In this document: in pieces, positions 26,491 through 35,362 of the stretch
Position numbering within the stretch: position 1 is the stretch's first letter
How the letters are laid out: every line of letters begins with the position of its first letter
Origin: Nocardiopsis flavescens
GTDB taxonomy: Bacteria > Actinomycetota > Actinomycetes > Streptosporangiales > Streptosporangiaceae
Direction: 5' to 3'
NCBI RefSeq assembly: GCF_900141985.1
Contig: NZ_FQZK01000009.1
Span: 124,001-188,000, forward strand
DNA: 64,000 bases
Position numbers and translations under genes: made by a program
Notes under the pieces: generated by a model
Told to the model about the DNA's origin: nothing
The model's input: the letters and a program-made list of their open reading frames with translations, nothing else
Databases searched by the model: none

Positions 26491-26630
26491 GGCCGGCCTC
26501 GTGGAGAAGCGCCCGAGGCGGGCCGGCCCCGCGCACCGCGGGCCGGCCGAAGAGGAGCGCCCCGCCTTCGTGCGAGGAAGAGCGGGGCACCGAGGCGATC
26601 CTGTGCTGGGATCTGATCGAGGACGACACT

Positions 26631-26906
26631 ATGGCATCTGAGACGAGCCCGTCGAACCGCGCGCATCCGGTGGACGCGTCCGGGGCGGGCGGCGCCTGCA
26701 CGGCGCCGGCGCACACCCTCCCCCCTCCCGTCATCAACGGCGACAACAACCGGGTCACCTACAACTTCGCGGGCCGGGACCTGGAGTCCGCGGTCCCGGA
26801 CCCCTCGCCGCCGCGGGGCGGAGCGGCTCCGCGGCGGGGGTGGGGCTCCCTCCTGGGGGCCCTGCCCGTCCTCGGCGCGCTGTTCAAGGGCTCCCCGGAC
26901 GACTGA
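26631..26906 (+). CDS. Orphan 91-aa protein with NGDNNRV motif
   Basis: A 91-aa protein without a known domain. The middle reads PPVINGDNNRVTYNFAGRD, a Asn/Gly/Asp-rich beta-type motif; the C-terminus is a short hydrophobic stretch (WGSLLGALPVLGALFKG) that could associate with a membrane. It starts after a long ~240-bp leader that resembles the nrdA promoter region and ends at a strong terminator, so it is likely transcribed alone. Its function is unknown; short Asn/Gly motifs of this kind occur in some bacterial amyloid-signalling proteins, but the match is too weak to assign. Confidence 0.6.
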   Translation: MASETSPSNRAHPVDASGAGGACTAPAHTLPPPVINGDNNRVTYNFAGRDLESAVPDPSPPRGGAAPRRGWGSLLGALPVLGALFKGSPDD

Positions 26907-26922
26907 CCGGTCCGACCGCCGT

Positions 26923-26960
26923 ACGGCGCCCCCCGTCCCCGTGTGGACGGGGGGCGCCGT
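26923..26960 (+). terminator. Strong terminator after the 91-aa gene
   Basis: A perfect 16-bp stem is formed by ACGGCGCCCCCCGTCC and its exact complement, with a CCGTGT loop, starting 16 nt after the stop. Confidence 0.75.
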
Positions 26961-27415
26961 GCTCACCGACGGCCTCCCGGCCCGGGAGCCCGCGCGGGCC
27001 CGCCGGCACGCGCCGGGACCGCCCCGGCCCGGATCCGCGCCCCGGCCCGGGCGTGTCGCGGGGCCGGGTGTCCGGGGATGTCCGGGTCCGTGTGCGACAC
27101 GCCCGAGAAGAAGGTGACCGAGGTCGCTCCGGGCCCCGGCGGGCCCCGGCGGGACCCGCGCGGACGCCCCGCGTCGACCGGGTACACCAGGTTCTCGGAG
27201 CCCGTCCGGCCGCGCGGTACGGGGCTTGCGGGGCCCGCCGGACCCGCTCCGGGTCGGGGTCGGGCGCGAACCGCTCCGCGAGAGTCTTAGGCTTGCCACG
27301 ACCGCCCCTCCGACGGGCCGCCCGGGTACCCTTCCCGGGCCCGTTCCGGACCCCCGGCGATGCCGTTCCACGTGCCCGGACGTGTGTCCCCATACCACGT
27401 CCCGAGGGCGAGTTC
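26961..27415. other. Gene-free GC-rich stretch
   Basis: No supported gene, RNA or repeat is seen. Composition is uniformly GC-rich until the AT-richer nrdA promoter segment begins. Confidence 0.45.
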
Positions 27416-27449
27416 GACGATCATCGAAGAACGTGAAAAATCAACGACA

Positions 27450-27497
27450 CGCCATTATCTTGCGGTGGTTCCTAGCACTAGCCCCTAGATGTAGTAT
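27450..27497 (+). promoter_or_regulatory. Pair of NrdR boxes
   Basis: Box 2 at 27482-27497 (CCCCTAGATGTAGTAT) keeps the CTA-AT-TAGT core of the NrdR consensus. Box 1 at 27450-27465 (CGCCATTATCTTGCGG) is a weaker match. They are 32 nt apart centre to centre, the usual three-turn spacing for NrdR pairs. NrdR represses ribonucleotide reductase genes when dATP is high. The nrdR gene is not in the window. Confidence 0.6.
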
Positions 27498-27504
27498 CTA
27501 CTCC

Positions 27505-27663
27505 CGCTGGTGCTTCACCTTTCGGGGTGGCAGGGAACGCCGGAGAGATCCCGGTCCCGACCCTGCCGGATCAGTGTGACGCGACCGCCGCGACCGGCCC
27601 GGAACCCCCGAGTTCCCGGGCGGCCGGACGACGGCCCGCGCGAACGAGAACCGAACACCGGCG
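27505..27663 (+). promoter_or_regulatory. Cobalamin (B12) riboswitch of the nrdAB operon
   Basis: The leader has the ordered B12-riboswitch landmarks: a closing GGTG (27509-27512) with CACC (27656-27659), the core GGGAACGCCGG followed by CCCTGCCGGATCAGTGTGA, and a B12-box-like GCCGGACGACGGCC (27623-27636). Streptomyces class Ia nrdABS operons are known to be shut off by coenzyme B12 through such a riboswitch, so that the B12-dependent class II enzyme takes over when B12 is present. The same logic is likely here. The 3' boundary and the expression platform (to 27839) are not resolved. Confidence 0.72.
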
Positions 27664-27839
27664 CGCACGCATAGCCGTGCTGCGCTTGCAGGGAACGGGG
27701 GCTTGGGAGAGGGCGACCCGTGACACGCCGCGACGACCGCACGCACCCGGTGCGTCGGCCGCCCGGCGGGCGCCGCACGACCCTGAGACACCGTCCCCAC
27801 CCCGCCGGGACTTCTTCTATTCGAGGTTGGAGCCGCTTT

Positions 27840-30401
27840 ATGACCCTGGACGTCGAGGCAGCGCCCGCATCCGTTCGGCCCGAGCCGACCACCGAGGGCG
27901 CGCCCCCCGCCGCTCTCGACCGGATCGAGCGCGTCGTGACCGAGGCCTGTGCGCGGCTGGACGGTGTTTCGGCGGACAAGGTCCTGGCGGAGGCCCGTCG
28001 CGGCCTGTACCCCGGCATCCCCGACTCCGAGGTCGAACTGGCCCTCATCATGGCCGCCCGCAGCTACGTCGAGGTCGACCCGGACTACTCCTACGTCGCC
28101 GCCCGCCTGCTGCTGGACAAGCTGCGCAGCGAGGCCCTGAGCTTCGTCTCCGGGGTCCCCGAGGCCGCCACCCAGACCGACATGTCCGAGCGCTACGCGA
28201 CCTACCTGCCCGCGTACGTCAGCCGCGGCATCGACCTGGGCCAGCTCGACCCGGCCCTGGCCAAGTTCGACCTGGGGCGCCTGGGCAAGGCCCTGCACGC
28301 CGACCGCGACGAGCAGTTCACCTTCCTCGGGCTCCAGACGCTGTACGACCGCTACTTCCTGCACAGCGACGGCACCCGCTACGAGCTGCCGCAGGCGTTC
28401 TTCATGCGCGTCGCCATGGGCCTGGCCCTCAACGAGGACGACCGCGAGGCCCGCGCGATCGAGTTCTACGAGCTGCTGTCCTCGTTCGACTTCATGGCCT
28501 CCACGCCCACCCTGTTCAACTCCGGCACGGTGCGCGCCCAGCTGTCCTCCTGCTTCCTCACCACCATCGGTGACGACCTCCAGCAGATCTTCCACGGCAT
28601 CAGCAACAACGCGATGCTGTCCAAGTACTCCGGCGGGCTCGGCAACGACTGGACCCCGGTCCGGGGCCTGGGCTCCCACATCAAGGGCACCAACGGCAAG
28701 AGCCAGGGCGTCGTCCCGTTCCTGAAGATCGCCAACGACACGGCGGTCGCGGTCAACCAGGGCGGCAAGCGCAAGGGCGCCGTCTGCGCCTACCTGGAGA
28801 CCTGGCACATCGACATCGAGGAATTCCTCGACCTGCGCAAGAACACCGGCGACGAGCGCCGCCGCACCCACGACATGAACACCGCGAACTGGGTTCCGGA
28901 CCTGTTCATGCAGCGGGTCGAGCAGGACGGCCAGTGGACGCTGTTCTCGCCCAACGAGGTCCCCGAGCTGCACGACCTGTACGGCACCGCCTTCGCCGAG
29001 GCCTACGCCGCCTACGAGAAGGCCGCCGACGAGGGCCGCGTCAAGGTCTTCAAGCGGGTCCGCGCCGTCGACCTGTGGCGCCGCATGCTCACCATGCTGT
29101 TCGAGACGGGCCACCCCTGGATCACCTTCAAGGACCCGTCCAACCTGCGCTCGCCGCAGCAGCACGTGGGCGTGGTGCACTCCTCCAACCTGTGCACCGA
29201 GATCACGCTCAACACGAACTCCGAAGAGGTCGCGGTCTGCAACCTGGGCTCGGTGAACCTGGCCCAGCACACCGGCCCCGACGGCATCGACGTCGAGCGC
29301 CTGCGCCGCACCGTCCGCACCGCCGTGCGGATGCTCGACAACGTCATCGACGTGAACTTCTACACGATCCCCGAGGCCGAGCGCGCCAACATGCGCCACC
29401 GCCCCGTGGGCCTGGGCCTGATGGGCTTCCAGGACGCGCTGTTCAAGCTGCGCCTGCCCTACTCCTCCCAGGGAGCCGTGGAGTTCGCCGACGAGAGCAT
29501 GGAGCTCATCAGCTACCACGCCATCGAGGCCTCCGTGGAGCTGGCGGCCGAGCGCGGCGCCTACGAGAGCTTCGAGGGCTCGCTGTGGAGCCAGGGCATC
29601 CTGCCCATCGACTCCGTGCGCCTGCTCGCCAAGGAGCGCGGCGGCGACCTCGACATGGACCGCGGCCAGACCCTCGACTGGTTCTCGCTGCGCGAGAAGG
29701 TCAAGAAGACCGGTATGCGCAACTCCAACGTGATGGCGATCGCGCCCACCGCGACCATCGCCAACATCACCGGCGTCAACCAGTCGATCGAGCCGGTCTA
29801 CCGCAACCTGTTCGTCAAGTCGAACATGTCCGGCGACTTCACCGTCGCCAACGACTACCTGGTCCGCGACCTCAAGGCCCGCGGCCTGTGGGACGAGGAC
29901 ATGGTCTCCCAGCTCAAGCTGCACGACGGCAGCCTCGGCCGGATCGACCGCGTGCCGGACGACCTGAAGGCGCTGTACGCCACCGCGTTCGAGGTCGACC
30001 CCGACTGGCTGGTCGACGCCGGCGCCCGCCGCCAGAAGTGGATCGACCAGGCGCAGTCGCTCAACCTGTACATGGCGGCCCCCAGCGGCAAGAAGCTGGA
30101 CGCCCTGTACCGCCGCGCCTGGCGCTCCGGTCTCAAGACCACCTACTACCTGCGTTCGCAGAGCGCCACCCACGTGGAGAAGAGCACGATCAAGGGCACC
30201 GACGGCCGCCTCAACGCGGTCTCGGCGACCCCGGTCGCCCCCGCCCCCGCCCCGGTCCCGGTCCCGGCCCCGGTCCCGGCGCCCGCCCCGGTGGCGGCCG
30301 AGCGCCCGGCGCCCGTCGCCGAGCCCGTCGAGGACGAGTTCGAGATCGTCGAGGGGCAGGCCTGCTCCATCGACGACCCCGAGTGCGAGGCCTGCCAGTA
30401 G
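27840..30401 (+). CDS. nrdA: Ribonucleoside-diphosphate reductase alpha subunit (class I)
   Basis: An 853-aa catalytic subunit that reduces ribonucleotides to deoxyribonucleotides. Active-site Cys are in LSSCFLTT, SSNLCTEITL and AVCNLGSVNL, and C-terminal redox thiols are in CSIDDPECEACQ (Cys842, 849, 852). The N-terminal ~100 residues match the later part of an ATP-cone (LDRIERVVTEACARL...DPDYSYVAARLL) but lack the VxKRDG beginning, so dATP inhibition through that site may be lost. The ATG at 27840 follows TTGGAG; a GTG at 27720 would add 40 unlike residues. Control is by NrdR boxes and a B12 riboswitch upstream, with nrdB 117 nt downstream. Confidence 0.92.
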   Translation: MTLDVEAAPASVRPEPTTEGAPPAALDRIERVVTEACARLDGVSADKVLAEARRGLYPGIPDSEVELALIMAARSYVEVDPDYSYVAARLLLDKLRSEALSFVSGVPEAATQTDMSERYATYLPAYVSRGIDLGQLDPALAKFDLGRLGKALHADRDEQFTFLGLQTLYDRYFLHSDGTRYELPQAFFMRVAMGLALNEDDREARAIEFYELLSSFDFMASTPTLFNSGTVRAQLSSCFLTTIGDDLQQIFHGISNNAMLSKYSGGLGNDWTPVRGLGSHIKGTNGKSQGVVPFLKIANDTAVAVNQGGKRKGAVCAYLETWHIDIEEFLDLRKNTGDERRRTHDMNTANWVPDLFMQRVEQDGQWTLFSPNEVPELHDLYGTAFAEAYAAYEKAADEGRVKVFKRVRAVDLWRRMLTMLFETGHPWITFKDPSNLRSPQQHVGVVHSSNLCTEITLNTNSEEVAVCNLGSVNLAQHTGPDGIDVERLRRTVRTAVRMLDNVIDVNFYTIPEAERANMRHRPVGLGLMGFQDALFKLRLPYSSQGAVEFADESMELISYHAIEASVELAAERGAYESFEGSLWSQGILPIDSVRLLAKERGGDLDMDRGQTLDWFSLREKVKKTGMRNSNVMAIAPTATIANITGVNQSIEPVYRNLFVKSNMSGDFTVANDYLVRDLKARGLWDEDMVSQLKLHDGSLGRIDRVPDDLKALYATAFEVDPDWLVDAGARRQKWIDQAQSLNLYMAAPSGKKLDALYRRAWRSGLKTTYYLRSQSATHVEKSTIKGTDGRLNAVSATPVAPAPAPVPVPAPVPAPAPVAAERPAPVAEPVEDEFEIVEGQACSIDDPECEACQ

Positions 30402-30435
30402 GACCCGCGGCCCCCGCGGGCCGCGACGCGACCTC

Positions 30436-30466
30436 GGCCGCCCGCCCCCACCACGGGCGGGCGGCC
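30436..30466 (+). terminator. Hairpin between nrdA and nrdB
   Basis: GGCCGCCCGCCC and its exact complement flank a 7-nt loop. It lies between two genes of one operon, so it more likely causes partial termination or protects mRNA ends than separates the genes. Confidence 0.5.
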
Positions 30467-30518
30467 ACTCTCAAGCCCCACGAAGCGCTTCCGGGCCCTC
30501 CCGGATAAGGAAAGACAC

Positions 30519-31601
30519 ATGACCGCGACCTCTGAGAACACCGCGAGCGCCGCCAGCGGCCTGGGCGAGATCGAGCGCGACGCCGAGCGCGTCAACGTCG
30601 ACGACAAGGCGATGATCAACGCCCGCGCCGACGTCAACCAGCTCCTCCCGCTCAAGTACACGTGGGCCTGGGAGAAGTACCTCTCCGGGTGCAACAACCA
30701 CTGGATGCCCACCGAGGTCGCCATGCAGGCCGACATCGCCCTGTGGAAGTCCCGTGACGGGCTCACCGAGGACGAGCGGCTCATGCTCAAGCGCAACCTG
30801 GGCTTCTTCGCCACCGCGGAGTCGCTGGTGGCCAACAACATCGTCCTGGCGGTGTACCGCCAGCTCACCAACCCCGAGTGCCGCCAGTACCTGCTGCGCC
30901 AGGCGTTCGAGGAGGCCGTGCACACGCACACCTTCCAGTACATCTGCGAGAGCCTGGGCCTGGACGAGGGCGAGCTCTTCAACATGTACCGGGAGATCCC
31001 GTCCATCACGGCCAAGGACGCGTGGGCGCTCAAGTACACGCAGAACCTGGAGGACCCGGAGTTCAGCACCGGGACCCCCGAGGCCGACCAGGCGTTCCTG
31101 CGCGACCTGGTGGCGTTCTACGTGATCTTCGAGGGCATGTGGTTCTACACCGGCTTCGCCCAGATCCTGTCGCTGGGCCGCCGGAACAAGATGGTCGGCA
31201 TCGCCGAGCAGTACCAGTACATCCTGCGCGACGAGTCGATCCACCTGAACTTCGGCATCGATGTGATCAACCAGATCAAGATCGAGAACCCGCACCTGTG
31301 GACCGAGGAGTTCCAGGCCGAGGTCCGGCAGATGCTGACCGACGCCTGCGCGCTGGAGGTCGCCTACGGCCGCGAGACCATGCCGCGGGGCATCCTGGGC
31401 CTCAACTCGGAGCTGTGCGAGAAGTACATGCACTTCATCACGGACCGCCGCGCCGAGCAGATCGGCCTGGCGCCCATCTTCGGCGAGACGGAGAACCCGT
31501 TCCCGTGGATGAGCGAGATGATGGACCTCCAGAAGGAGAAGAACTTCTTCGAGACCCGCGTGATCGAGTACCAGACCGGTGGCGGTCTGGACTGGGACTA
31601 G
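30519..31601 (+). CDS. nrdB: Ribonucleotide reductase beta subunit, class Ic-like (Phe at radical site)
   Basis: A 360-aa ferritin-like radical-generating subunit. Metal ligands are Glu101 (TAESLVANN), Glu132, His135 (EEAVHTHTF), Glu205 (VIFEGMWF), Glu239 and His242 ([10 protein letters not shown]). The residue that is the radical Tyr in E. coli NrdB (Tyr122) is Phe139 here, and the first ligand is Glu, not Asp. Ligand spacings (31, 73 and 107 residues) equal those of Chlamydia trachomatis R2, the class Ic prototype that uses a Mn(IV)/Fe(III) cofactor in place of a tyrosyl radical. The tail [18 protein letters not shown] provides the alpha-binding end. Confidence 0.93.
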   Translation: MTATSENTASAASGLGEIERDAERVNVDDKAMINARADVNQLLPLKYTWAWEKYLSGCNNHWMPTEVAMQADIALWKSRDGLTEDERLMLKRNLGFFATAESLVANNIVLAVYRQLTNPECRQYLLRQAFEEAVHTHTFQYICESLGLDEGELFNMYREIPSITAKDAWALKYTQNLEDPEFSTGTPEADQAFLRDLVAFYVIFEGMWFYTGFAQILSLGRRNKMVGIAEQYQYILRDESIHLNFGIDVINQIKIENPHLWTEEFQAEVRQMLTDACALEVAYGRETMPRGILGLNSELCEKYMHFITDRRAEQIGLAPIFGETENPFPWMSEMMDLQKEKNFFETRVIEYQTGGGLDWD

Positions 31602-31720
31602 GGAGCGTTCGGCGGGCGCCCCCGTGCGCTCTCCCGCCGGGCGGCGGGTGAGGGCCGCCCCGGCCTGACGGCGTCGGTGCGACGGGGGCCGGCCGCGGAC
31701 CGCGGCCCGGGATGATCCGC

Positions 31721-31814
31721 CGGGCGGGGCCCGTCGGAGTGATCCTCCGCGGCCCCGGGGCGGTCCCCGGGGACCCGGCCCCCTCCCCCGTCGGCGGCGG
31801 GGGAGGGGGCCGTT
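31721..31814. repeat. 94-bp direct repeat, left copy, with terminator
   Basis: Identical to 37117-37210 except for one base (31739 G versus A). It contains a terminator stem, GGCCCCCTCCCCC (31777-31789) with its exact complement (31799-31811). It also retains the codons RGPSE-stop that form the end of the UDP-sugar dehydrogenase gene in the right copy. It lies in the 384-bp gap after nrdB; the rest of that gap holds a small CGGCGGG/CCCGCCG hairpin and no gene. Confidence 0.9.
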
Positions 31815-31985
31815 CTCGCGAAATACGGGAGACGGCCTCGGAGTCCTCACCGCCGGCGTTCCACCCCCGGTGGCCGTCGGTACTTCGTCCAGGACCGCAG
31901 CGGCCCGAGAAGCAGGTGCGGCCCTCCAACGACGCCTCCCCGCTCATGTGGGGACACCGGTCACGGGCGGCGGGAGACCCCGGAA

Positions 31986-33350
31986 TCACACCGAGGCGCG
32001 CGGAGGGCAGCCCGCGCCGATCCGCTCCGCCAGACCCTGTACCCCGGGCTCCGAACGCCACCGGTCGAACCGGCCGACCAGGTCGTCCAGATAGTCGTGG
32101 GCCCGTCGGCTGGCCACGCGTCCGAGGATGTCCACGCTGGTGTGCGCGGTCGGTAGCGCGGCGTCCAGGTCCCCGGCCTGGAGGTGGGCGGAGGAGACCA
32201 CGGCCATGCGGATACCGTAGGAACGGGCGAACCGATCGGCCGGCATGGTCGCCTTCTCGTTCCAGCGCAGCGCAGCGGCGGGGCGGCCGAGATCACGGTG
32301 GATCTCCACGGCGTCGGCGGCCAGGCGGGCGCCTGTGTAGAAGTCGATCCAGGTCGGATCGTCCCCGGTACGGGAGTCGGCCTGTTCCAGCAGCCGTTCG
32401 GAGGCGGCCAGCGCCTTCCCCGCCGCTTTCGGACGATGCGCACGGGCGTGCACACGGGCCTCGACGAGGGAGAGGAACGCTCGTACCCGGGGCGGGGTGT
32501 GCGGAGTGGCGGCGTTGGCGGCCTCGATCATGTCCAGGGCATCGTCTCGGTAGCCGCGCAGGCACGCCTGCAACGCCATGCACGAGAGGACGTAACCGCC
32601 CAGGGCGACGTCTCCGGCGGCCCGGGACATGCGCAGCGCCTGGATGAACTGGCGTTGGGCACGGGCGTGGTGGCCGGCGTCGAAGTCGGCCCACCCGGCC
32701 AAGCGTCCCAGTACCGCGGTGGCGGAGAACAGTTCCTTCCCGACGTCGTCGGTGTAGGTGCCCTCGAGCATGGGGGCGGCCACGTCGCGCAGGCACACCG
32801 CCACCGCCGACACCCCGGCGCTGGCGCCCCCGAACCGGGAGTCGCTGTGGCGGGCCTGCTCGGCGAGTTCGCTCAGTTCGGTGATGTCGGCGCGGCCGAT
32901 GCGCCGCCCGCCGGTGTGGGCGGCGGTGCCGTCGGTGCTCTGGGAGAGCCAGCGCAGAGTCGGGGGCCCGAAAGCTGCGGCGCTGAAGGCGGTGAGGAAG
33001 TGGCGACGGTCCATGGTGCTCCAGAAGGCTCCCGCCGTCTGGAGGGCGGCGGGTAGGGATCGCGGGAAGGCCAGCCCCACATGATCGTCGGTCGGCTCGG
33101 TGCCGGCCAGACCGATCTCGGACAAGGTCACCCGTCGGCCCAGCCGCTCCGAGAGCGCGGTGGCCAGAAGCTGCGGCGCGGGCGGTTTCGGCCTCATGCC
33201 GCGCTCCACCCAGTTCGCGATCGAAGTGTGGGTGTAGGCGGTGGGGGAGTCGTGCGGCGCCAGTCGGTTGATCCGGTGTGCCAACGCCTTGTGGCTGGCA
33301 CCGGAGCGTTGGATCATGTCGCGCAGCGCCGTATTGGGGGAACGGGCCAT
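31986..33350 (-). CDS. XRE-type HTH regulator with TPR-like C-terminus
   Basis: A 454-aa regulator with an N-terminal lambda-repressor-like HTH (ALRDMIQRSGASHKALAHRI, then YTHTSIANWVERG, residues 7-55), a linker with RRHFLTAFSAAAFG, and a helical TPR-like remainder (residues ~140-450) typical of large Streptomyces regulators of this kind. The ATG at 33350 has GGAGG upstream. It is divergent from the asnB-like gene across a promoter region with four 12-bp tandem repeats, its likely operator. Ligand or peptide sensing by the TPR part is inference. Confidence 0.78.
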   Translation of the reverse strand: MARSPNTALRDMIQRSGASHKALAHRINRLAPHDSPTAYTHTSIANWVERGMRPKPPAPQLLATALSERLGRRVTLSEIGLAGTEPTDDHVGLAFPRSLPAALQTAGAFWSTMDRRHFLTAFSAAAFGPPTLRWLSQSTDGTAAHTGGRRIGRADITELSELAEQARHSDSRFGGASAGVSAVAVCLRDVAAPMLEGTYTDDVGKELFSATAVLGRLAGWADFDAGHHARAQRQFIQALRMSRAAGDVALGGYVLSCMALQACLRGYRDDALDMIEAANAATPHTPPRVRAFLSLVEARVHARAHRPKAAGKALAASERLLEQADSRTGDDPTWIDFYTGARLAADAVEIHRDLGRPAAALRWNEKATMPADRFARSYGIRMAVVSSAHLQAGDLDAALPTAHTSVDILGRVASRRAHDYLDDLVGRFDRWRSEPGVQGLAERIGAGCPPRASV

Positions 33351-33415
33351 GACGGGTCCTCCTACGGTGTGTACCGACCGTAGCGCCGTCGGGTGCACCT
33401 GTGAAGCCGAACGCA

Positions 33416-33471
33416 TGAGCCCTCCCGTGAGCACCCTCCGTGATCCGTGAGCCCTCCCGTGAGCCCTCCCT
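33416..33471. repeat. Four tandem 12-bp repeats in divergent promoter
   Basis: Units of TGAGCCCTCCCG occur at 33416-33427, 33428-33440 (TGAGCACCCTCCG), 33448-33459 and 33460-33471 (last base T), with TGATCCG between the second and third. They are spaced about one helical turn apart between the HTH regulator and asparagine synthase starts, and are candidate cooperative operator sites. Confidence 0.7.
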
Positions 33472-33548
33472 CTACCGTTCGGACCTGTCTTTCCTGGAAG
33501 TCCTGGCCGTTCTATCGGACGGCCTCGGCACCCGAACGGGGAGGTTCC

Positions 33549-35315
33549 ATGTGCGGAGTCGCCGGACTCGCCGGTCCCGACGCCCACCTGCACACCGACA
33601 CGGTCACGGCCATGAGCGCCACCCAGCGCCACCGCGGCCCCGACGGTACCCGGACCGCCTGCACCGGCGACGGCCACGCGGTCATGGCCATGAACATCCT
33701 CAAGATCGTCGACCCGACCGCTGAGAACGGCCCCTACTCCGACCCTGCCACCGGTCTGATGCTCGTCGTCAACGGCGAGGTCTTCAACCACCGGGAGATC
33801 GTCCGTCAGCGCGACATCGCCCTGGGCCCCGGCGAGACCGACGCCCATGTGCTGCTGCGGGCTTGGGCCCAGGCCGGCCCGCGGGTCTTGGAGGAGGCCG
33901 AGGGCATGTTCGCCTTGGCCGTCTACGACCCACGTCGCCGAACACTCCACCTCGCTCGAGACCGCTTCGGTGAGAAGCCGCTGTACTGGCGCGCCGACGG
34001 CTCCCGCATCGCCTTCGCCTCCGAGGTGGCCGGCCTCATCGGATACGGACCCGCCCCGGTGGTCTACCGGCCGGAGATGGCGGCCCTGGAAACCCCTATC
34101 GGCACCGACACCCCTTACCAGGGCATCCAGTTGCTCCCGCCGGGGAACCTGCTCACCTTCGACCTCCGTAGCGCCTCCATCACCCACACGCGCTGGTGGG
34201 ACCTGGCCGCAACCGAACCGGCCACCACCACTTACACTTCCGCCCTGGACCAGGCCGTGGACCTGCTGGAGAGCACCGTGGCCGGTCGCGCCCACTCCGG
34301 CCGCTCGGCCCTGTTGCTCTCCGGCGGCTTGGACTCGGCGCTGCTCGCTCACCTGCTGCGGCCCGAGGTGTGCGTGACCGTGCGCTACCCGGGCCGAGAG
34401 CGCTTTGACGAGTCGGCCACCGCCGCCCGTGTCGCCCGTACCATCGGCGCCGAACTGCTCGTCGTCGAGCCCGGGCCCGGGGACCTGCGCGCCGAGCTGG
34501 GGCGGATCGTGTCCGCCCTGGACTACCCCGTCGGCAACGCCTCCCTCCTGTCGGAGCACATGGCCTACCGGGCCATCGCCGATGCCGGGATCCGCGTCGT
34601 CTACGGTGGGCTGGGCCCTGACGAACTGCTCATGGGCTACGCCCGTCACGCCCTTACCCTGTTCGGGCCCCGTGCGGTGGAACAAGGACTGGACGCCTAC
34701 CGGCCGCTGGCCGCCAAACTCCTGCACGACGCCGGTCCAGACCGGGGGGAACAGGAAACCGTCACTCGCCTGATCGCCCGGGGCCCTGATCCCCAGAACC
34801 GGGTCTCCTCCCTGGTCGCGGACTGTTTCGAACGGGCGGGCGGTGACACCTCCCGCGCCCTCACCCTTGTCGAGCTCGCCACCGCCTGGCGGCCCCTGGT
34901 GAGCACCAGCGACAAGCTCGCCTCCGCTTTCGGTCTGGAGCGCCGCTCGCCATACCTCGCCCGAGGCTTTGCTGAGTTCTGTTACTCCCTCCCCGTCTCC
35001 CACAAGATCACCCGACCCGCCCTGGGCAAGCGCATCCTGCGCGACGCCGCCAGGGAACTGGGAGTGGGTCAGGAGGTATGGGCCGCCACCGACAAGAAGG
35101 GGTTCGCCTCTCCGGTCCCAGCCTGGTTGAACGACCCGGGCCTGCTGTCCCCCTGGTGTGAGGAGAGCATCCGAACCGCCCTCACCACGGCGCCGTCGGC
35201 CCTGCTCCCACTGCTGAAGGCGGGGCTCGAACCGGCGGCCCGCTTCGATCGCACCCGGGCCCAAGCACTGCTCACCGCCTACTGGGTCGCCGGATCCCAG
35301 CGCCACGCCGCCTGA
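33549..35315 (+). CDS. Asparagine synthase (glutamine-hydrolysing) family protein
   Basis: A 588-aa two-domain enzyme. Residues 1-190 are a class II glutaminase domain beginning MCGVAGLAG with the N-terminal Cys nucleophile, plus RHRGPDG, VNGEVFNH and RDRFGEKPLYW. Residues ~210-580 are the synthetase domain with the ATP-pyrophosphatase loop LLSGGLDSALL and YGGLGPDELLMGY. Such enzymes amidate aspartate or, in biosynthetic clusters, other carboxylates. Its placement with NUDIX and sugar-dehydrogenase genes under a dedicated regulator suggests a specialised substrate. Codon use is slightly less GC-biased than neighbouring operons. Confidence 0.87.
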   Translation: MCGVAGLAGPDAHLHTDTVTAMSATQRHRGPDGTRTACTGDGHAVMAMNILKIVDPTAENGPYSDPATGLMLVVNGEVFNHREIVRQRDIALGPGETDAHVLLRAWAQAGPRVLEEAEGMFALAVYDPRRRTLHLARDRFGEKPLYWRADGSRIAFASEVAGLIGYGPAPVVYRPEMAALETPIGTDTPYQGIQLLPPGNLLTFDLRSASITHTRWWDLAATEPATTTYTSALDQAVDLLESTVAGRAHSGRSALLLSGGLDSALLAHLLRPEVCVTVRYPGRERFDESATAARVARTIGAELLVVEPGPGDLRAELGRIVSALDYPVGNASLLSEHMAYRAIADAGIRVVYGGLGPDELLMGYARHALTLFGPRAVEQGLDAYRPLAAKLLHDAGPDRGEQETVTRLIARGPDPQNRVSSLVADCFERAGGDTSRALTLVELATAWRPLVSTSDKLASAFGLERRSPYLARGFAEFCYSLPVSHKITRPALGKRILRDAARELGVGQEVWAATDKKGFASPVPAWLNDPGLLSPWCEESIRTALTTAPSALLPLLKAGLEPAARFDRTRAQALLTAYWVAGSQRHAA

Positions 35316-35362
35316 CGTCGGTAGATCTCTCATCAACACCAGGAGGCGCCTACTGTGGCCGC

